Assembly (NCBI RefSeq): GCF_009696685.2
Contig: NZ_CP102355.1
Coordinates: 1,021,001-1,085,000 of the forward strand
Direction: 5' to 3'
Length of the DNA stretch: 64,000 nt
DNA from: Paracoccus sp. SMMA_5_TC
Lineage (GTDB): Bacteria; Pseudomonadota; Alphaproteobacteria; Rhodobacterales; Rhodobacteraceae
Of this stretch, positions 35,176 to 44,528 are shown in pieces. Position numbers and translations under genes: made by a program. Positions within the stretch are counted from its first letter, which is position 1. Each line of letters opens with the position of its first letter. The notes beneath the pieces were generated by a model that was not told where the DNA came from, did not search any database, and saw nothing but the letters and a program-made list of their open reading frames with translations.

Positions 35176-36060
35176 TCAGCCCATGCGTTCCGAGGCGTAG
35201 CTGCCGGGAGAGGCGGGAAACACCACGGTCTTGTTGCCGTTCAGGAACACCCGGCGGTGGATATGGGCATGAACGGCCCGGGCCAGCACCTGGCTTTCGA
35301 CGTCGCGGCCCAGGCTGACGTAATCCTCGGGGGATTGGGCGTGGGTGACGCGGATGATGTCCTGTTCGATGATCGGGCCTTCGTCGAGGTCGGCGGTCAC
35401 GTAATGGCTGGTGGCCCCGATCAGCTTCACGCCGCGCTCGAAGGCCTGCTTGTAGGGATTCGCGCCCTTGAAGCTGGGCAGGAAGGAATGGTGGATATTG
35501 ATGATGCGCCCCGACATCTTCTGGCACATCTCGTCCGACAGCACCTGCATGTAGCGGGCCAGCACGATCAGCTCGGCGCCGGTTTCCTCGACCACGGCCA
35601 TGATCCGCGCCTCGGCCTCTGGCTTGTTGTCGCGGGTGACGCGGATGTAGTGGAAGGGAATGTCGTGGTTGACCACCACCTTCTGGTAATCCATGTGGTT
35701 CGAGATCACCGCCACGATGTCGATGGGCAGCGCGCCGATGCGCCAGCGATAAAGCAGGTCGTTCAGGCAGTGGCCGAAGCGGCTGACCATGATGATCACC
35801 TTCATCTTTTCGGCCTGGTCATGGAAGGCGAAGTCCATCTGGAACGGGCCGGCCAGCGCGGCCAGACCGTCCTGGAGATCCCGCAGGGTCGCGCCCTGTT
35901 CCGAGACCACGGTGACACGCATGAAGAAACGTCCGGTTTCGGAATCGTCGAATTGCGAGCTGTCGGTGATGTTGCAGCCCTTGTCCGCCAGGAAACTGGC
36001 GATGGTTGCGACGATGCCCCGGGTCGAGGGGCAGGTTACCGTCAGCGTGTATCTGTTCAT
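35176..36060 (-). CDS. purU: Formyltetrahydrofolate deformylase PurU
   Basis: A 294-residue enzyme that hydrolyses 10-formyltetrahydrofolate to formate and tetrahydrofolate. An N-terminal ACT domain (TLTVTCPSTRGIVATIASFLADKGCNI, residues about 3-30) is followed by the formyltransferase fold with ISNHMDYQKVV and the catalytic Asn-His-Asp set (NIHHSFLPSFKGANPYKQAFERGVKLIGATSHYVTADLDEGPII core, His and Asp visible). The start at 36060 gives the ACT domain intact. It follows folD by 134 bp of repeat-rich spacer. PurU recycles folate when C1 units are in excess, for instance during glycine or methyl-group breakdown. Confidence 0.93.
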   Translation of the reverse strand: MNRYTLTVTCPSTRGIVATIASFLADKGCNITDSSQFDDSETGRFFMRVTVVSEQGATLRDLQDGLAALAGPFQMDFAFHDQAEKMKVIIMVSRFGHCLNDLLYRWRIGALPIDIVAVISNHMDYQKVVVNHDIPFHYIRVTRDNKPEAEARIMAVVEETGAELIVLARYMQVLSDEMCQKMSGRIINIHHSFLPSFKGANPYKQAFERGVKLIGATSHYVTADLDEGPIIEQDIIRVTHAQSPEDYVSLGRDVESQVLARAVHAHIHRRVFLNGNKTVVFPASPGSYASERMG

Positions 36061-36097
36061 CTGGCTCTCCGCAGTCTTCGTCTTGGGCGTGGCCCGG

Positions 36098-36185
36098 GGT
36101 GAGGGGGCGTTGGCTATGGGGCGGGGGCGACGCCGCCCCGACCCCATCGAGGGGCCGGGCCGGCGTGGGGCTGCGCCCCGGCCCG
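36098..36185. repeat. GC-rich hairpin element between folD and purU
   Basis: The spacer is built of G/C palindromes: GGGGCGG...CCGCCCC around 36120-36139 and CCGGGCCGGC...GGGGCTGCGCCCCGG at 36154-36181. The 17-mer CCCCATCGAGGGGCCGG at 36142-36158 recurs, inverted, at 54494-54510 in another operon spacer. I read it as a member of a dispersed REP-like family. Confidence 0.55.
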
Positions 36186-36194
36186 GTGGCGCGG

Positions 36195-37085
36195 TCAGGC
36201 CGCCAGATCCTGCGGCTCGGCCAGGCCCGAGATCCGGCAGCAGGCGGTCAGCGTATTGGCCAGCAGGCAGGCGATGGTCATCGGCCCCACCCCGCCCGGC
36301 ACCGGGGTGATGGCGCCTGCCACCTGGACGGCGCTGTCGAAATCGACATCGCCCACCAGCCGCGACCGGCCCTGATCGTCGATGCGATTGATGCCCACGT
36401 CGATCACCGTGGCGCCGGGCTTGATCCAGTCGCCGGGGATCATGCGCGGCCGTCCGACGGCGGCGACCAGGATATCGGCGCTGCGGCACAGGCCGGCGAG
36501 GTCGCGCGTGCGGCTGTGGGCGACGGTCACCGTGCAGTTTTCGCCCAGCAGCAGCTGCGCCATCGGCTTGCCGACGATATTGCTGCGGCCGACCACGACC
36601 GCGTTCAACCCGGTCAGGTCGCCCAGGCGGTCGCGCAGCATCATCAGGCAGCCCAGCGGCGTGCAGGGCACCATCGCCTTCTGTCCGGTGCCCAGCAGGC
36701 CCACGTTCAGAACGTGAAAGCCGTCGACATCCTTTTTCGGGTCGATGGCATTGATCACCGCCTCGGCATCCAGCGACGCCGGCAGCGGCAGCTGCACCAG
36801 GATGCCATGCACGGCCGCATCGGCGTTCAACTGCGCGATCAGCGCCATCAGCGCCTGTTGCGAGGTGTCTGCGGGCAGCCTGTGCTCGAAGCTGTGCATG
36901 CCGACCTCGCGCGTCTGGATGCCCTTGTTGCGGACATAGACCTGGCTTGCCGGATCCTCGCCCACCAGCACCACGGCGAGGCCGGGAGTGATGCCGTGAT
37001 CGGTGCGCAGCCGCGCCACCTGTTCGGCCACCCGCTGCCGCACCCCGGCCGCAAAGGCCTTGCCGTCCATGATCGCTGCGCCCAT
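36195..37085 (-). CDS. folD: Bifunctional methylene-THF dehydrogenase/cyclohydrolase FolD
   Basis: A 296-residue enzyme that interconverts methylene-, methenyl- and 10-formyl-tetrahydrofolate. Signatures: [23 protein letters not shown] with the catalytic Yxxx[22 protein letters not shown], and [14 protein letters not shown] of the Rossmann domain; the tail [20 protein letters not shown] is conserved. The start at 37085 ([11 protein letters not shown]) is the first in a normal length; MDGKAF at 37070 is possible. With purU it forms a C1 pair beside the glyoxylate-assimilating bhc operon. The 242 bp upstream hold no gene that I can see. Confidence 0.93.
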   Translation of the reverse strand: MGAAIMDGKAFAAGVRQRVAEQVARLRTDHGITPGLAVVLVGEDPASQVYVRNKGIQTREVGMHSFEHRLPADTSQQALMALIAQLNADAAVHGILVQLPLPASLDAEAVINAIDPKKDVDGFHVLNVGLLGTGQKAMVPCTPLGCLMMLRDRLGDLTGLNAVVVGRSNIVGKPMAQLLLGENCTVTVAHSRTRDLAGLCRSADILVAAVGRPRMIPGDWIKPGATVIDVGINRIDDQGRSRLVGDVDFDSAVQVAGAITPVPGGVGPMTIACLLANTLTACCRISGLAEPQDLAA

Positions 37086-37327
37086 CGCCCAATCTCCCTT
37101 GGCTGTCCGCGTCGTAATGCCAGCGGCGTGCCGGCCGTCCGCCTGCGGATAGCGCAGGCGCCGGCGGGTGCAAAGCCCCCTGGCGCTGTCTGCGCTCGGG
37201 GCGTGCCCTGACCCCGGTGACTGCCTTTTTCCAATCAGAGCGACCGCCAGGCGGGGCATTTTGCGACAGCGGGGCGTCGTTTTCCGATGCTGCGCGTTTA
37301 TCCAATGGCGGCGTCGCAGCCCTTGGC

Positions 37328-38461
37328 CTAGCCGGCCTCGGCCATGGCCCGGCACAGCAGCGCGACGGGGGGCGCAAACGGATTGCCCTTCATCGAGGAA
37401 CTGGACAAGGCCGCCTCTGCCACCGCCTCGTGCCGCGATGGATCAAGCCCCAGGGCCGTGAGCCCGGGCAGCCCCGCCTGTCGTGCCCAGGCCGACAGTG
37501 CCTCGGGCGCCTCGGCCTCGGTCGTGCCCAGGGCCTCGGCGATCTGGCGGCAGACATGGCTCAGCCGCTCGGGATCGGGGGCATGGTCGCGGTTCATCCG
37601 CAGCACCGGACCCAGCAACGCGCCGCAGATTGCGCCATGCGCGGCGGGGGTTACCCCACCGATCACCCCGGCCAGCCCGTGCACCGCGCCCAGCCCGCCA
37701 TTGGCCAGCGCGATCCCGCCCGACAGGCTGACCCAGGCCATGGTGTCGCGCGCGCCCGCGTCCTCGGCCTGCATCAACCGGGTGAGCGCCCGCAGCCCGG
37801 CCGGGATCGCCGGCATCGTCAGCGCGTCGGTGAAGGGGTTGGCCCGGATCGAGACATAGGGCTCGACCACCTGGGCCAGCGCATCAAGACCCGACGCCAG
37901 CGTGACAGCGCGCGGGCAATGATCGGTCAGCGCCGGATCGACGATCGCCAGCCGGGGCAGCATGCGCTCGTCGCGGATCGAGACCTTGCGGCCGTGATCG
38001 GGCAGGCCGATGACGGCGTTGCGCGTCGCCTCGGCCCCGGTGCCTGCCGTGGTCGGCAGCGCGATGAAGGGCAGGGGCGGCACCGCCAGCGGCAGGCCGC
38101 GGCCCACCACCTCAAGATGGTCCATGATCCCGCCCGGCGCCGGGATCAGCGCCGCCAGCGCCTTGCCCAGATCCAAGGCCGCGCCCCCGCCCAGGGCCGC
38201 GACCCAGTCGGCGACCCAGGGCTTTGCCTTGGCCAGGGCGGCCTGCAGCATCGGCAGGCTGGGTTCGGCCGCGCAGGGCAGGGCCAGCACCTGCGCGCCT
38301 TGCGCCCGCAACCCGTCGACCAGCCAGGCCGCGCGCCCGGCATCGGCGCCATGCACCAGCACGCCACGCCCGCCGAAGGCCACGATCTGCTGCGCTGCCG
38401 TCTGCGCCTGGCCGCGGCCAAAGACGACCCGCCCCGGCAGGGCAAAGGAAAAGCCGCTCAT
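37328..38461 (-). CDS. Iron-containing alcohol dehydrogenase
   Basis: A 377-residue group III alcohol dehydrogenase. The coenzyme region [18 protein letters not shown] and the segment [20 protein letters not shown] match the family; metal-binding residues are expected in [22 protein letters not shown] (Asp, His region) and [15 protein letters not shown]...[10 protein letters not shown], where the two His are visible. The start overlaps the glpK stop as ATGA, so the two are translated together. The link to glycerol kinase suggests a C3 alcohol or aldehyde substrate (glycerol, propanediol, lactaldehyde), but this is inference; maleylacetate-reductase-like members also exist. Confidence 0.82.
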   Translation of the reverse strand: MSGFSFALPGRVVFGRGQAQTAAQQIVAFGGRGVLVHGADAGRAAWLVDGLRAQGAQVLALPCAAEPSLPMLQAALAKAKPWVADWVAALGGGAALDLGKALAALIPAPGGIMDHLEVVGRGLPLAVPPLPFIALPTTAGTGAEATRNAVIGLPDHGRKVSIRDERMLPRLAIVDPALTDHCPRAVTLASGLDALAQVVEPYVSIRANPFTDALTMPAIPAGLRALTRLMQAEDAGARDTMAWVSLSGGIALANGGLGAVHGLAGVIGGVTPAAHGAICGALLGPVLRMNRDHAPDPERLSHVCRQIAEALGTTEAEAPEALSAWARQAGLPGLTALGLDPSRHEAVAEAALSSSSMKGNPFAPPVALLCRAMAEAG

Positions 38462-39945
38462 GCCACGGCCATGGTCGCGGCCACGGCCTGCTGCCAGCGA
38501 GCATAGCGGGCGTCGCGTTCGGCAGGCGGCATCTGCGGCTGGAAACGCCGCTCAAGCGCCCAGTCACGGGCGAAATCGGCCGGGGGCGGGCAGATGCCGG
38601 CCCGCAGCCCGGCCAGATAGCCTGCGCCCAGGGCGGTGGTTTCCGTGACCTGCGGCCGATCCACGGGGGCGCCAAGGATGTCGGACAGGAACTGCATCGA
38701 CCAGTCGCTGGCCGCCATGCCGCCATCGACCCGCAGCACGCTGTCGGCTGCCATGGTCAGGTCCGCCTGCATCGCCTGCAACAGGTCGCGGGTCTGGAAA
38801 CCCACGCTTTCCAGCGCCGCGCGCGCCAGTTCCGCCGGACCGGAATTGCGGGTCAGCCCATAGATCGCGCCCCGGCATTCCGGCCGCCAATAGGGCGCGC
38901 CCAGGCCGGTAAAGGCCGGCACCAGGATGACATTCTGGGCCGGGTCGGCGGCCTCGGCCAGGCCCTGGGTCTCGGCGGCGTGGCGGATGATCTTCAGCCC
39001 GTCGCGCAGCCATTGCACCACCGCGCCGGCGATGAAGATCGAACCTTCGAGCGCATAGGTCGTCTTACCGTCCAGCCGATAGGCGATGGTGCTGAGCAAT
39101 CGGTGGGTCGAGGGCACCATCCGCGCCCCGGTGTTCATCAGCGCGAAGCAGCCGGTGCCATAGGTGGCCTTCATCATCCCGGGCTGGAAACAGGCCTGGC
39201 CCACGGTCGCCGCCTGCTGATCGCCCGCTACCCCCAGGATCGGGATCGGCCGGCCGAACAGGTCGGGACGGGTCATGCCGTAATCATCGGCGCAGTCGCG
39301 CACCTGCGGCAGCAGTTGCATCGGAATGTCCAGCAGCGCGCAGATATCCTCGTCCCAGCGGTTTTCGACGATGTTGAACAGCAGCGTCCGCGCGGCATTG
39401 GTGGCGTCGGTGGCATGGATCTGGCCCCCGGTCAGGTTCCAGATCAGCCAGCTGTCCACCGTGCCAAAGGCCAGCTCGCCCCGGCGGGCGCGGTCGCGAG
39501 CGCCCTCGACATTGTCCAGCAGCCATTTCAGCTTGGTGCCCGAGAAATAGGGATCCAGCAGCAGCCCGGTGCGCGCGGCGATCAGATCCGCATGGCCCGC
39601 GTCGCGCAGGCGCTGGCACAGGTCGGCGGTGCGGCGATCCTGCCAGACGATGGCGTTGTGCAGCGGCTGACCGGTCGCGCGATCCCACAGCAGGGTGGTT
39701 TCCCGCTGGTTGGTGATGCCGATGGCGGCGATCTGGTCCGGGCCGATCCCCGCCTTTTCGATCACCGCGCGCGCCGTGCCCGCCACCGTCACCCACAGAT
39801 CGGAAGGGTCGTGTTCCACCCAGCCCGGGGTCGGAAAATGCTGGGGAAATTCGTGCTGGGCGCTGGCTATGACGCGCAAGCCCTGGTCGAACAGGATGGC
39901 GCGTGACGATGTGGTGCCCTGGTCGATGGCAAGAAGATGGGTCAT
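38458..39945 (-). CDS. glpK: Glycerol kinase GlpK
   Basis: A 495-residue FGGY-family kinase that makes sn-glycerol-3-phosphate from glycerol and ATP. Signatures are complete: [18 protein letters not shown] at the N-terminus, [50 protein letters not shown], and [12 protein letters not shown]. The length equals the bacterial norm. It is divergent from the DeoR-type glpR, with a 182-bp control region between. No glpF or glpD is in the window. Confidence 0.95.
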   Translation of the reverse strand: MTHLLAIDQGTTSSRAILFDQGLRVIASAQHEFPQHFPTPGWVEHDPSDLWVTVAGTARAVIEKAGIGPDQIAAIGITNQRETTLLWDRATGQPLHNAIVWQDRRTADLCQRLRDAGHADLIAARTGLLLDPYFSGTKLKWLLDNVEGARDRARRGELAFGTVDSWLIWNLTGGQIHATDATNAARTLLFNIVENRWDEDICALLDIPMQLLPQVRDCADDYGMTRPDLFGRPIPILGVAGDQQAATVGQACFQPGMMKATYGTGCFALMNTGARMVPSTHRLLSTIAYRLDGKTTYALEGSIFIAGAVVQWLRDGLKIIRHAAETQGLAEAADPAQNVILVPAFTGLGAPYWRPECRGAIYGLTRNSGPAELARAALESVGFQTRDLLQAMQADLTMAADSVLRVDGGMAASDWSMQFLSDILGAPVDRPQVTETTALGAGYLAGLRAGICPPPADFARDWALERRFQPQMPPAERDARYARWQQAVAATMAVA

Positions 39946-40025
39946 GGCAACCTGCTGTGATCGGATGGCTTAGGCTGCATGCTGGCTTGGCACCGGTCAA
40001 GAGATTTTCGATTCTGCGCCAATTT

Positions 40026-40051
40026 CTGCGCATGCGAATATTTTCGCGCAG
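40026..40051. promoter_or_regulatory. Nested inverted repeats in the glpK-glpR control region
   Basis: CTGCGC (40026-40031) and GCGCAG (40046-40051) flank an inner GCGAA-TATT-TTCGC (40034-40047). DeoR/GlpR-type repressors bind TTCG-rich repeats, and further TTTTCG and TTTCTGCG half-sites lie nearby at 40005-40025. It is a likely GlpR operator. Confidence 0.45.
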
Positions 40052-40127
40052 ATGTTGGGCCACAAGGAACGCTTGCGCGCCGGGGTGATTTGCATAGACT
40101 GATGCGATCAGCGACAGGAGGTGCAGA

Positions 40128-40901
40128 GTGGCTCTCAGCATCCGGCAGAACGAAATCCTGGAACTGGCCCGCGCGGATGGGCGCGTGCTGGTCGAGGATC
40201 TGGCGCAGCGCTTCGATGTGACCCTGCAGACCATTCGCCGCGATCTGGGCGAAATGGCCGAGGCAGGGCTGCTCGAACGCGTGCATGGCGGTGCCGTGCC
40301 CCGCGCCGGCACCGTGAATCTGGGATACGAGGCCCGCCGCCGCATGAATGCCGAGGCCAAGGCCGCCATCGCTGCCGCCTGCGCCGCCGCCATTCCCGAC
40401 AATTGCAGCCTGATCCTGAACCTTGGCACCACGACCGAGGCCGTGGCCCAGGCGCTGTTGAACCATTCCAACATCACCGTCGTCACCAACAACATGAACG
40501 TGGCCAATATCCTGTTGGCCAATCCGGGCTGCGAGATCATGGTGGCGGGTGGGGCGCTGCGCCGGTCCGATGGCGGCCTGGTGGGCGAGCTGACCACCCA
40601 GTTCTTCGAACAGTTCAAGGTCGATTATGCGGTCATCGGCACCTCGGCCCTGGATCATGACGGCGACCTGCTGGATTTCGACCTGGCCGAGGTCCGCGTC
40701 AGCCGCGCCATCCTGCGCCAGTCGCGCCAGGCCTTTCTGGTCACCGATCATTCCAAGCTGGATCGGCCGGCGCCCGCCCGCATCGCCAGCCTGTCCGAAC
40801 TGGACGCCATTTTCATCGACCGGCCGCTGCCCGACGAACTGACCCGTCGCTGTGCGGAATGGGGCACGGCGGTGCACCTTTGTCCGGTGGCAGGCGACTG
40901 A
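40128..40901 (+). CDS. glpR: DeoR-family regulator of glycerol metabolism
   Basis: A 257-residue regulator with the DeoR helix-turn-helix (IRQNEILELARADGRVLVEDLAQRFDVTLQTIRRDLGEMAEAGLLERVHGGAV) and the DeoRC sugar-phosphate sensor domain (NLGTTTEAVAQALLNHSNITVVTNNMNVANILL, then DYAVIGTSALDHDGDLLDFD). The start is a GTG at 40128 after AGGAGG. Divergent placement to glpK makes GlpR the best call: repression relieved by glycerol-3-phosphate. Confidence 0.85.
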   Translation: MALSIRQNEILELARADGRVLVEDLAQRFDVTLQTIRRDLGEMAEAGLLERVHGGAVPRAGTVNLGYEARRRMNAEAKAAIAAACAAAIPDNCSLILNLGTTTEAVAQALLNHSNITVVTNNMNVANILLANPGCEIMVAGGALRRSDGGLVGELTTQFFEQFKVDYAVIGTSALDHDGDLLDFDLAEVRVSRAILRQSRQAFLVTDHSKLDRPAPARIASLSELDAIFIDRPLPDELTRRCAEWGTAVHLCPVAGD

Positions 40902-40905
40902 CCCG

Positions 40906-42153
40906 TCAGGTCACCGCCGCCTTGACCGCGTGGCGCGGATCGCGCCAGCTTTCACTGCGCAGAACCTCCTCGAGGATGCGGGCGGCGTGCCAGATGTCGG
41001 CATGGCGCAGATACAGCGGTGCAAAACCGAAGCGCAGCGTTGCCGGCGCCCGGAAATCGCCGATCACGCCGCGTTCGATCAATGCCTGCATGACCTCATA
41101 GGCATGATCGTGCAGGAAAGAAACCTGGCTGCCGCGGCGGGCGTGATCGCGCGGGGTCTGCAAGGTCAGGTCCAGCCCGGCGCAGCGGCCCTCGACCTGT
41201 TCGATGAACAGATCGGTCAACGCCAGGCTTTTCGCGCGCAGCTGCGCCATGTCGACCCCATCCCAGACCGACAGCGCCCCCTTCAAGGCCCGCAGCGACA
41301 GGATAGGCTGGGTGCCGCACTGAAAGCGGCGGATGCCGGCGCTGCCCTCGTATCGGGTTTCAAAGGCAAAGGGCCGGGCGTGGCCCCACCAGCCGCTCAA
41401 TGGCTGGCTGGCCTGGGCCTGATGACGGTGGGCGACATAGACAAAGGCGGGCGCCCCCGGTCCGCCGTTCAGGTATTTGTAGCTGCATCCCACCGCCATG
41501 TCGGCGCCGCAAGCGTCCAGCTCCACCGGCAGCGCACCGGCCGAGTGGCACAGATCCCAGATGGCGATGGCCCCGGCATCCTGGATGCGGCGCGTCACCG
41601 CCGCCATGTCGCGCAGCTCGCCGGTCTTGTAATTGACCTGATTGACCAGCACCGCGGCGACGTCCCCATCCAGCAGATCCTCGATCTGCGGCGCGTCGAT
41701 GCCTTCCAGGCGCAGACGCAGGCCCGGCACCGTCGCCAGCACGCCTTCGGCAATATAGATGTCGGTGGGGAAACTTTCCGATTCCGCCACGATGGTCCGC
41801 CTATCCGGCCGCAGGCCGACCGCCGCGTGCAGGGCCTTGTAGATGTTGACCGAAGTGGTGTCCGAGACCACGATCTGCCCGGCCGCGGCGCCGGTCAGCC
41901 GCCCGATGCGATCGCCCAGTTCGACGGGCAGGTCGAACCAGCCTGCGGTATTCCAGCTGCGGATCAGATCGCGCGACCATTCCTGTTCGGCGGCCTGGCG
42001 CAATTCGTCCAGTGCAGCGCGGGGCGCGGCCCCCAGCGAGTTGCCGTCCAGATAGATGAGATCGTCGGTCAGGACGAAGGCTTCGCGCAACTGCGCCAAT
42101 GGATCGGCTCGATCCATCGCCTCGGCGGCGGCAAGATCGCGAATCGTGGTCAT
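40906..42153 (-). CDS. kynU: Kynureninase KynU
   Basis: A 415-residue PLP enzyme that cleaves kynurenine (or 3-hydroxykynurenine) to anthranilate (or 3-hydroxyanthranilate) and alanine, in tryptophan breakdown. The PLP lysine lies in GCSYKYLNGGPGAP; the opening LIYLDGNSLGAAPRAALDEL and IWDLCHSAGALPVELDA are typical. I start at MTTIRDLAAAE (42153); a 27-residue extension to 42234 is arginine-rich and unlike the family. It ends five bases past the convergent glpR stop. No kynA or kynB is adjacent. Confidence 0.93.
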   Translation of the reverse strand: MTTIRDLAAAEAMDRADPLAQLREAFVLTDDLIYLDGNSLGAAPRAALDELRQAAEQEWSRDLIRSWNTAGWFDLPVELGDRIGRLTGAAAGQIVVSDTTSVNIYKALHAAVGLRPDRRTIVAESESFPTDIYIAEGVLATVPGLRLRLEGIDAPQIEDLLDGDVAAVLVNQVNYKTGELRDMAAVTRRIQDAGAIAIWDLCHSAGALPVELDACGADMAVGCSYKYLNGGPGAPAFVYVAHRHQAQASQPLSGWWGHARPFAFETRYEGSAGIRRFQCGTQPILSLRALKGALSVWDGVDMAQLRAKSLALTDLFIEQVEGRCAGLDLTLQTPRDHARRGSQVSFLHDHAYEVMQALIERGVIGDFRAPATLRFGFAPLYLRHADIWHAARILEEVLRSESWRDPRHAVKAAVT

Positions 42154-42361
42154 GATGTCCCCCCTGCCGACGCTGCGGCCCTGACCTTGTCTGAGAGGCA
42201 GTATAATTGGCACCGGCCTGCGGGAAAGGGGCAAGGCGCCCCATCACTGGCAATGCGGGACCGCTTCCTGCCTTGGCGATCCGGGCGAAATTTGCGTGCA
42301 AGTCCTTTGGAGTGCGTTTTGCGCTTGTTTTCCCCGGCCTTCGCCTGATAGACCGCGCGAC

Positions 42362-42451
42362 GGAGACGTGGCCGAGTGGTCGAAGGCACACCCCTGCTAA
42401 GGGTGCAGACGGGAAACCGTCTCGAGGGTTCGAATCCCTTCGTCTCCGCCA
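42362..42451 (+). tRNA. tRNA-Ser (anticodon GCT)
   Basis: GGAGACG and CGTCTCC form the acceptor stem, followed by discriminator G and a genome-encoded CCA. The D-arm (GCCGAGTGGTCGAAGGC), the anticodon arm CACCC-CTGCTAA-GGGTG with GCT, a long serine-type variable arm (GACGGGAAACCGTC) and the T-loop GGGTTCGAATCCC are all present. Confidence 0.97.
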
Positions 42452-42799
42452 CTTGCCCTCGCGAAAGCGTTCTCCCGATTCGGTTGCGGCCGGATTTTTC
42501 GTTGTTTTCGGGGGTTGCGCGGGCGGGGCTGTTCACCGCTGTTCGCCCGGAAGGCCGAGTTCGGGCTCTCCGGCCCCGAACGCTCTGAACTGTTGACTTG
42601 ACTGCAGGCGGTGCAGTGCTTGCGACCCATTTAAATCATGAGGCTGCAAGCGGCACAAAGCTGCTGACTCCGACGACAGGGCAGCCGGTCGAGATGGAAT
42701 GGAAATCGAATTTTCGCCACTGCGGCGAGGTATTGCGGCTATCAGGCGGGGGCCCTTGCGACGTCCCGCCGTCATCGCGTGGCCGAATGAATGGGCCGG
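42452..42799. other. Gene-free region after tRNA-Ser
   Basis: No convincing gene on either strand. It holds a weak hairpin GTTCGGG/CCCGAAC at 42559-42581 without a T-run, and a TTTTT after 42495 that could end the tRNA transcript. The tRNA 3' end is not repeated inside it. Confidence 0.5.
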
Positions 42800-43310
42800 A
42801 GGGGCGTGCGCCTCTCCGGCATCAGGCCAGGCCTCGGTGGCCTCTGCTGCGACGTTCACCACCGTTTCGGCCAGCAAGGTCAGGATCGCGTCGGTGGCCC
42901 CTATTCCTGCAGCATCTGGTCCAGCAGACGTGCGGCATATGGCAGGCCCAGCTGCGCCGTCCAGGATTCGAGCGTGCCATAGCGGGCGATCTCGCAATGC
43001 TCGACCGTCTGCGCATTGGCCAGCAGGCCCGCATCAAGGGCGGGGCTACACTTGAACTCGACAATGAAATCCTGCCGCTCGGGGATGATGCTCTGATGGT
43101 ATCGCAGGTCTTGCCTATCGCCTCGAATACCTCGGTCTGGCGCTTTGATTGGGCCTGCGTCTCCTGCTCGTGGGTCTCGAAGGCGGCCTTGAGATCGAGG
43201 TTCTGCGCGGCCCGGGCCCTCTTGCTAAGCGCGGTCGCGATCTTGCGCTCGGGGTAGCAGATGTCCTTGCGGGTCTTGTGAAACAGCTTGTCGAGAGTTC
43301 GGTCGGCCAT
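42800..43310 (-). pseudogene. DUF892 (YciE/YciF-like) ferritin-like protein, two frameshifts
   Basis: The frame opens at 43310 with MADRTLDKLFHKTRKDICYP and runs through ERKIATALSKRARAAQNLDLKAAFETHEQETQ to GKTCDTI. Then a frameshift near 43100: the continuation SIIPERQDFIVEFKCSPALD, NAQTVEHCEIARYGTLESW and LLDQMLQE lies in another frame and stops at 42901. A second shift is needed for the final ATDAILTLLAETVVNVAAEA. Together they rebuild a full DUF892 ferritin-like protein, a family linked to stress response. The 3' limit is approximate. As it stands the gene cannot make a whole product. Confidence 0.82.
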
Positions 43311-43387
43311 CTGGGCTCCTCCTTGAGGTGAGTGCCGATGAGCGGGCGCGGCGGCACTTTGTTCCCGCGCGCCGCGCATGGCCGTCG

Positions 43388-44389
43388 TCAGGTCGAGCCG
43401 CGCGCCACGAAAAGTCCGGGCAGATGCACGTCGCTGGACAACCTGCCCTCCAGAACGTCAAGCAGGCGTTGCGTCATGGCCGTGATCGGCTGACGATAAG
43501 TGGTCAGCCCGTAGGCGGGCGATCCGGCCAGCGGGATGTCGTCGAACCCCGTGACCGCCACGTCCTGCGGCACGCGCAGCCCGAGGCGATAGCGCAGCGC
43601 GTCCATCGCGCCGATGGCGATGATGTCGTTCTCGCAAACCAGCACATCGGGGCGCGGCCCGCCCTCGGCGAAGAGGGCGGTCACGCGGTCGATTGCGGCG
43701 CCGAAATCATAGGCATCGGCATGGATCGACCGGACGCCGAAACCGGTCCGGGCTTGCCAGTATTCGGTGAATGTCGTCTTGCGGTGCAGCTTGGCCGATT
43801 GCGTGTCGGGACCGGCCAGATAGACCGGGTGCCGATAGGCGCGCGACAGCAGGTGGTCTGCGATCTCGCGCATGGCGATCACGTCGTCGCAGGCGATGGT
43901 CAGCGTGTTGGGGTTCTGGCTGTAGCGGGCGAAGATCACCAGTTTCTTCACGCGCCGCGCACCAAGGGCGGTGCCCAGGATGCGGTCGTCGAAGCGGGTG
44001 CCGATCACGACCGCCGCATCGACCCGTCGCTGGCTGGCGGCCAGCAGCGCGTCCGAGGCATCCTCGCTGTCGGACATATGCACGAGCAGCGTCCCCCAGC
44101 CGTGTGTCCACAGGATGCGGGTCAGCCGCTCCAGCACGACCAGCTTGTGGGGATTGCTGAAATCGTTGTTGATGATGGCGACAAGGTTCGACCGGTCCGA
44201 GGCCAGGGACGAGGCCAGCAGATCGGGCGCGTAGCCAAGCGCCTCGGCGGCGGCCAGCACCTTTTCGCGGCTCTTGCGCGAGATCGATGCGTCCTTTTTG
44301 AAAGCCCGCGCGACCGTCCAGCGCGACACCCCTGCCGCATTCGCCACATCGTCGGCCGTGACCGCGCCCTTGTCATGAATGTCGTCCAT
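43388..44389 (-). CDS. LacI-family regulator of the inositol operon
   Basis: A 333-residue repressor with a LacI helix-turn-helix (VTADDVANAAGVSRWTVARAFKKDASISRKSREKVLAAAEALGY, residues about 10-53) and a periplasmic-binding-protein-like effector domain (VAIINNDFSNPHKLVVLERL ... VTGFDDIPLAG). It is divergent from iolG, and two palindromes of LacI-operator type lie between them. It probably represses the iol operon and is released by inositol or an intermediate, an IolR-like role reached here by a LacI-type protein. Confidence 0.87.
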   Translation of the reverse strand: MDDIHDKGAVTADDVANAAGVSRWTVARAFKKDASISRKSREKVLAAAEALGYAPDLLASSLASDRSNLVAIINNDFSNPHKLVVLERLTRILWTHGWGTLLVHMSDSEDASDALLAASQRRVDAAVVIGTRFDDRILGTALGARRVKKLVIFARYSQNPNTLTIACDDVIAMREIADHLLSRAYRHPVYLAGPDTQSAKLHRKTTFTEYWQARTGFGVRSIHADAYDFGAAIDRVTALFAEGGPRPDVLVCENDIIAIGAMDALRYRLGLRVPQDVAVTGFDDIPLAGSPAYGLTTYRQPITAMTQRLLDVLEGRLSSDVHLPGLFVARGST

Positions 44390-44430
44390 GCGCCCAGACT
44401 ACCCCAGGCAGCCCCCTGTCGAAAGGCGTT

Positions 44431-44468
44431 TGCACGCGTGTGCAGATTTTTCTTGCTCGCGCGTGCAA
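44431..44468. promoter_or_regulatory. Two LacI-type operators upstream of iolG
   Basis: TGCACGCGTGTGCA (44431-44444, core CACGCGTG) and TTGCTCGCGCGTGCAA (44453-44468) are near-palindromes with a central CG, the hallmark of LacI-family sites. Their centres are 23 bp apart, about two helical turns, so two dimers could bind one face of the DNA. Confidence 0.65.
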
Positions 44469-44528
44469 GGCGCGGCAGATTTGCGCTAACGGATCACCGG
44501 AGGGAGTGATTCGACGGAGGAAAGACGA

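Noticed and set aside
35176..37377. Continuous open frame of 733 codons covering purU and upstream DNA
   Set aside because: Only its last 294 codons are PurU; the rest is out of frame with folD and reads through the repeat element.
42425..42451. Duplicate of the tRNA-Ser 3' end as an att site
   Set aside because: No second copy was found by eye in the 42.5-60.4 kb segment.
42480..42505. Rho-independent terminator of tRNA-Ser
   Set aside because: A T-run is present but the stem before it is short and imperfect.
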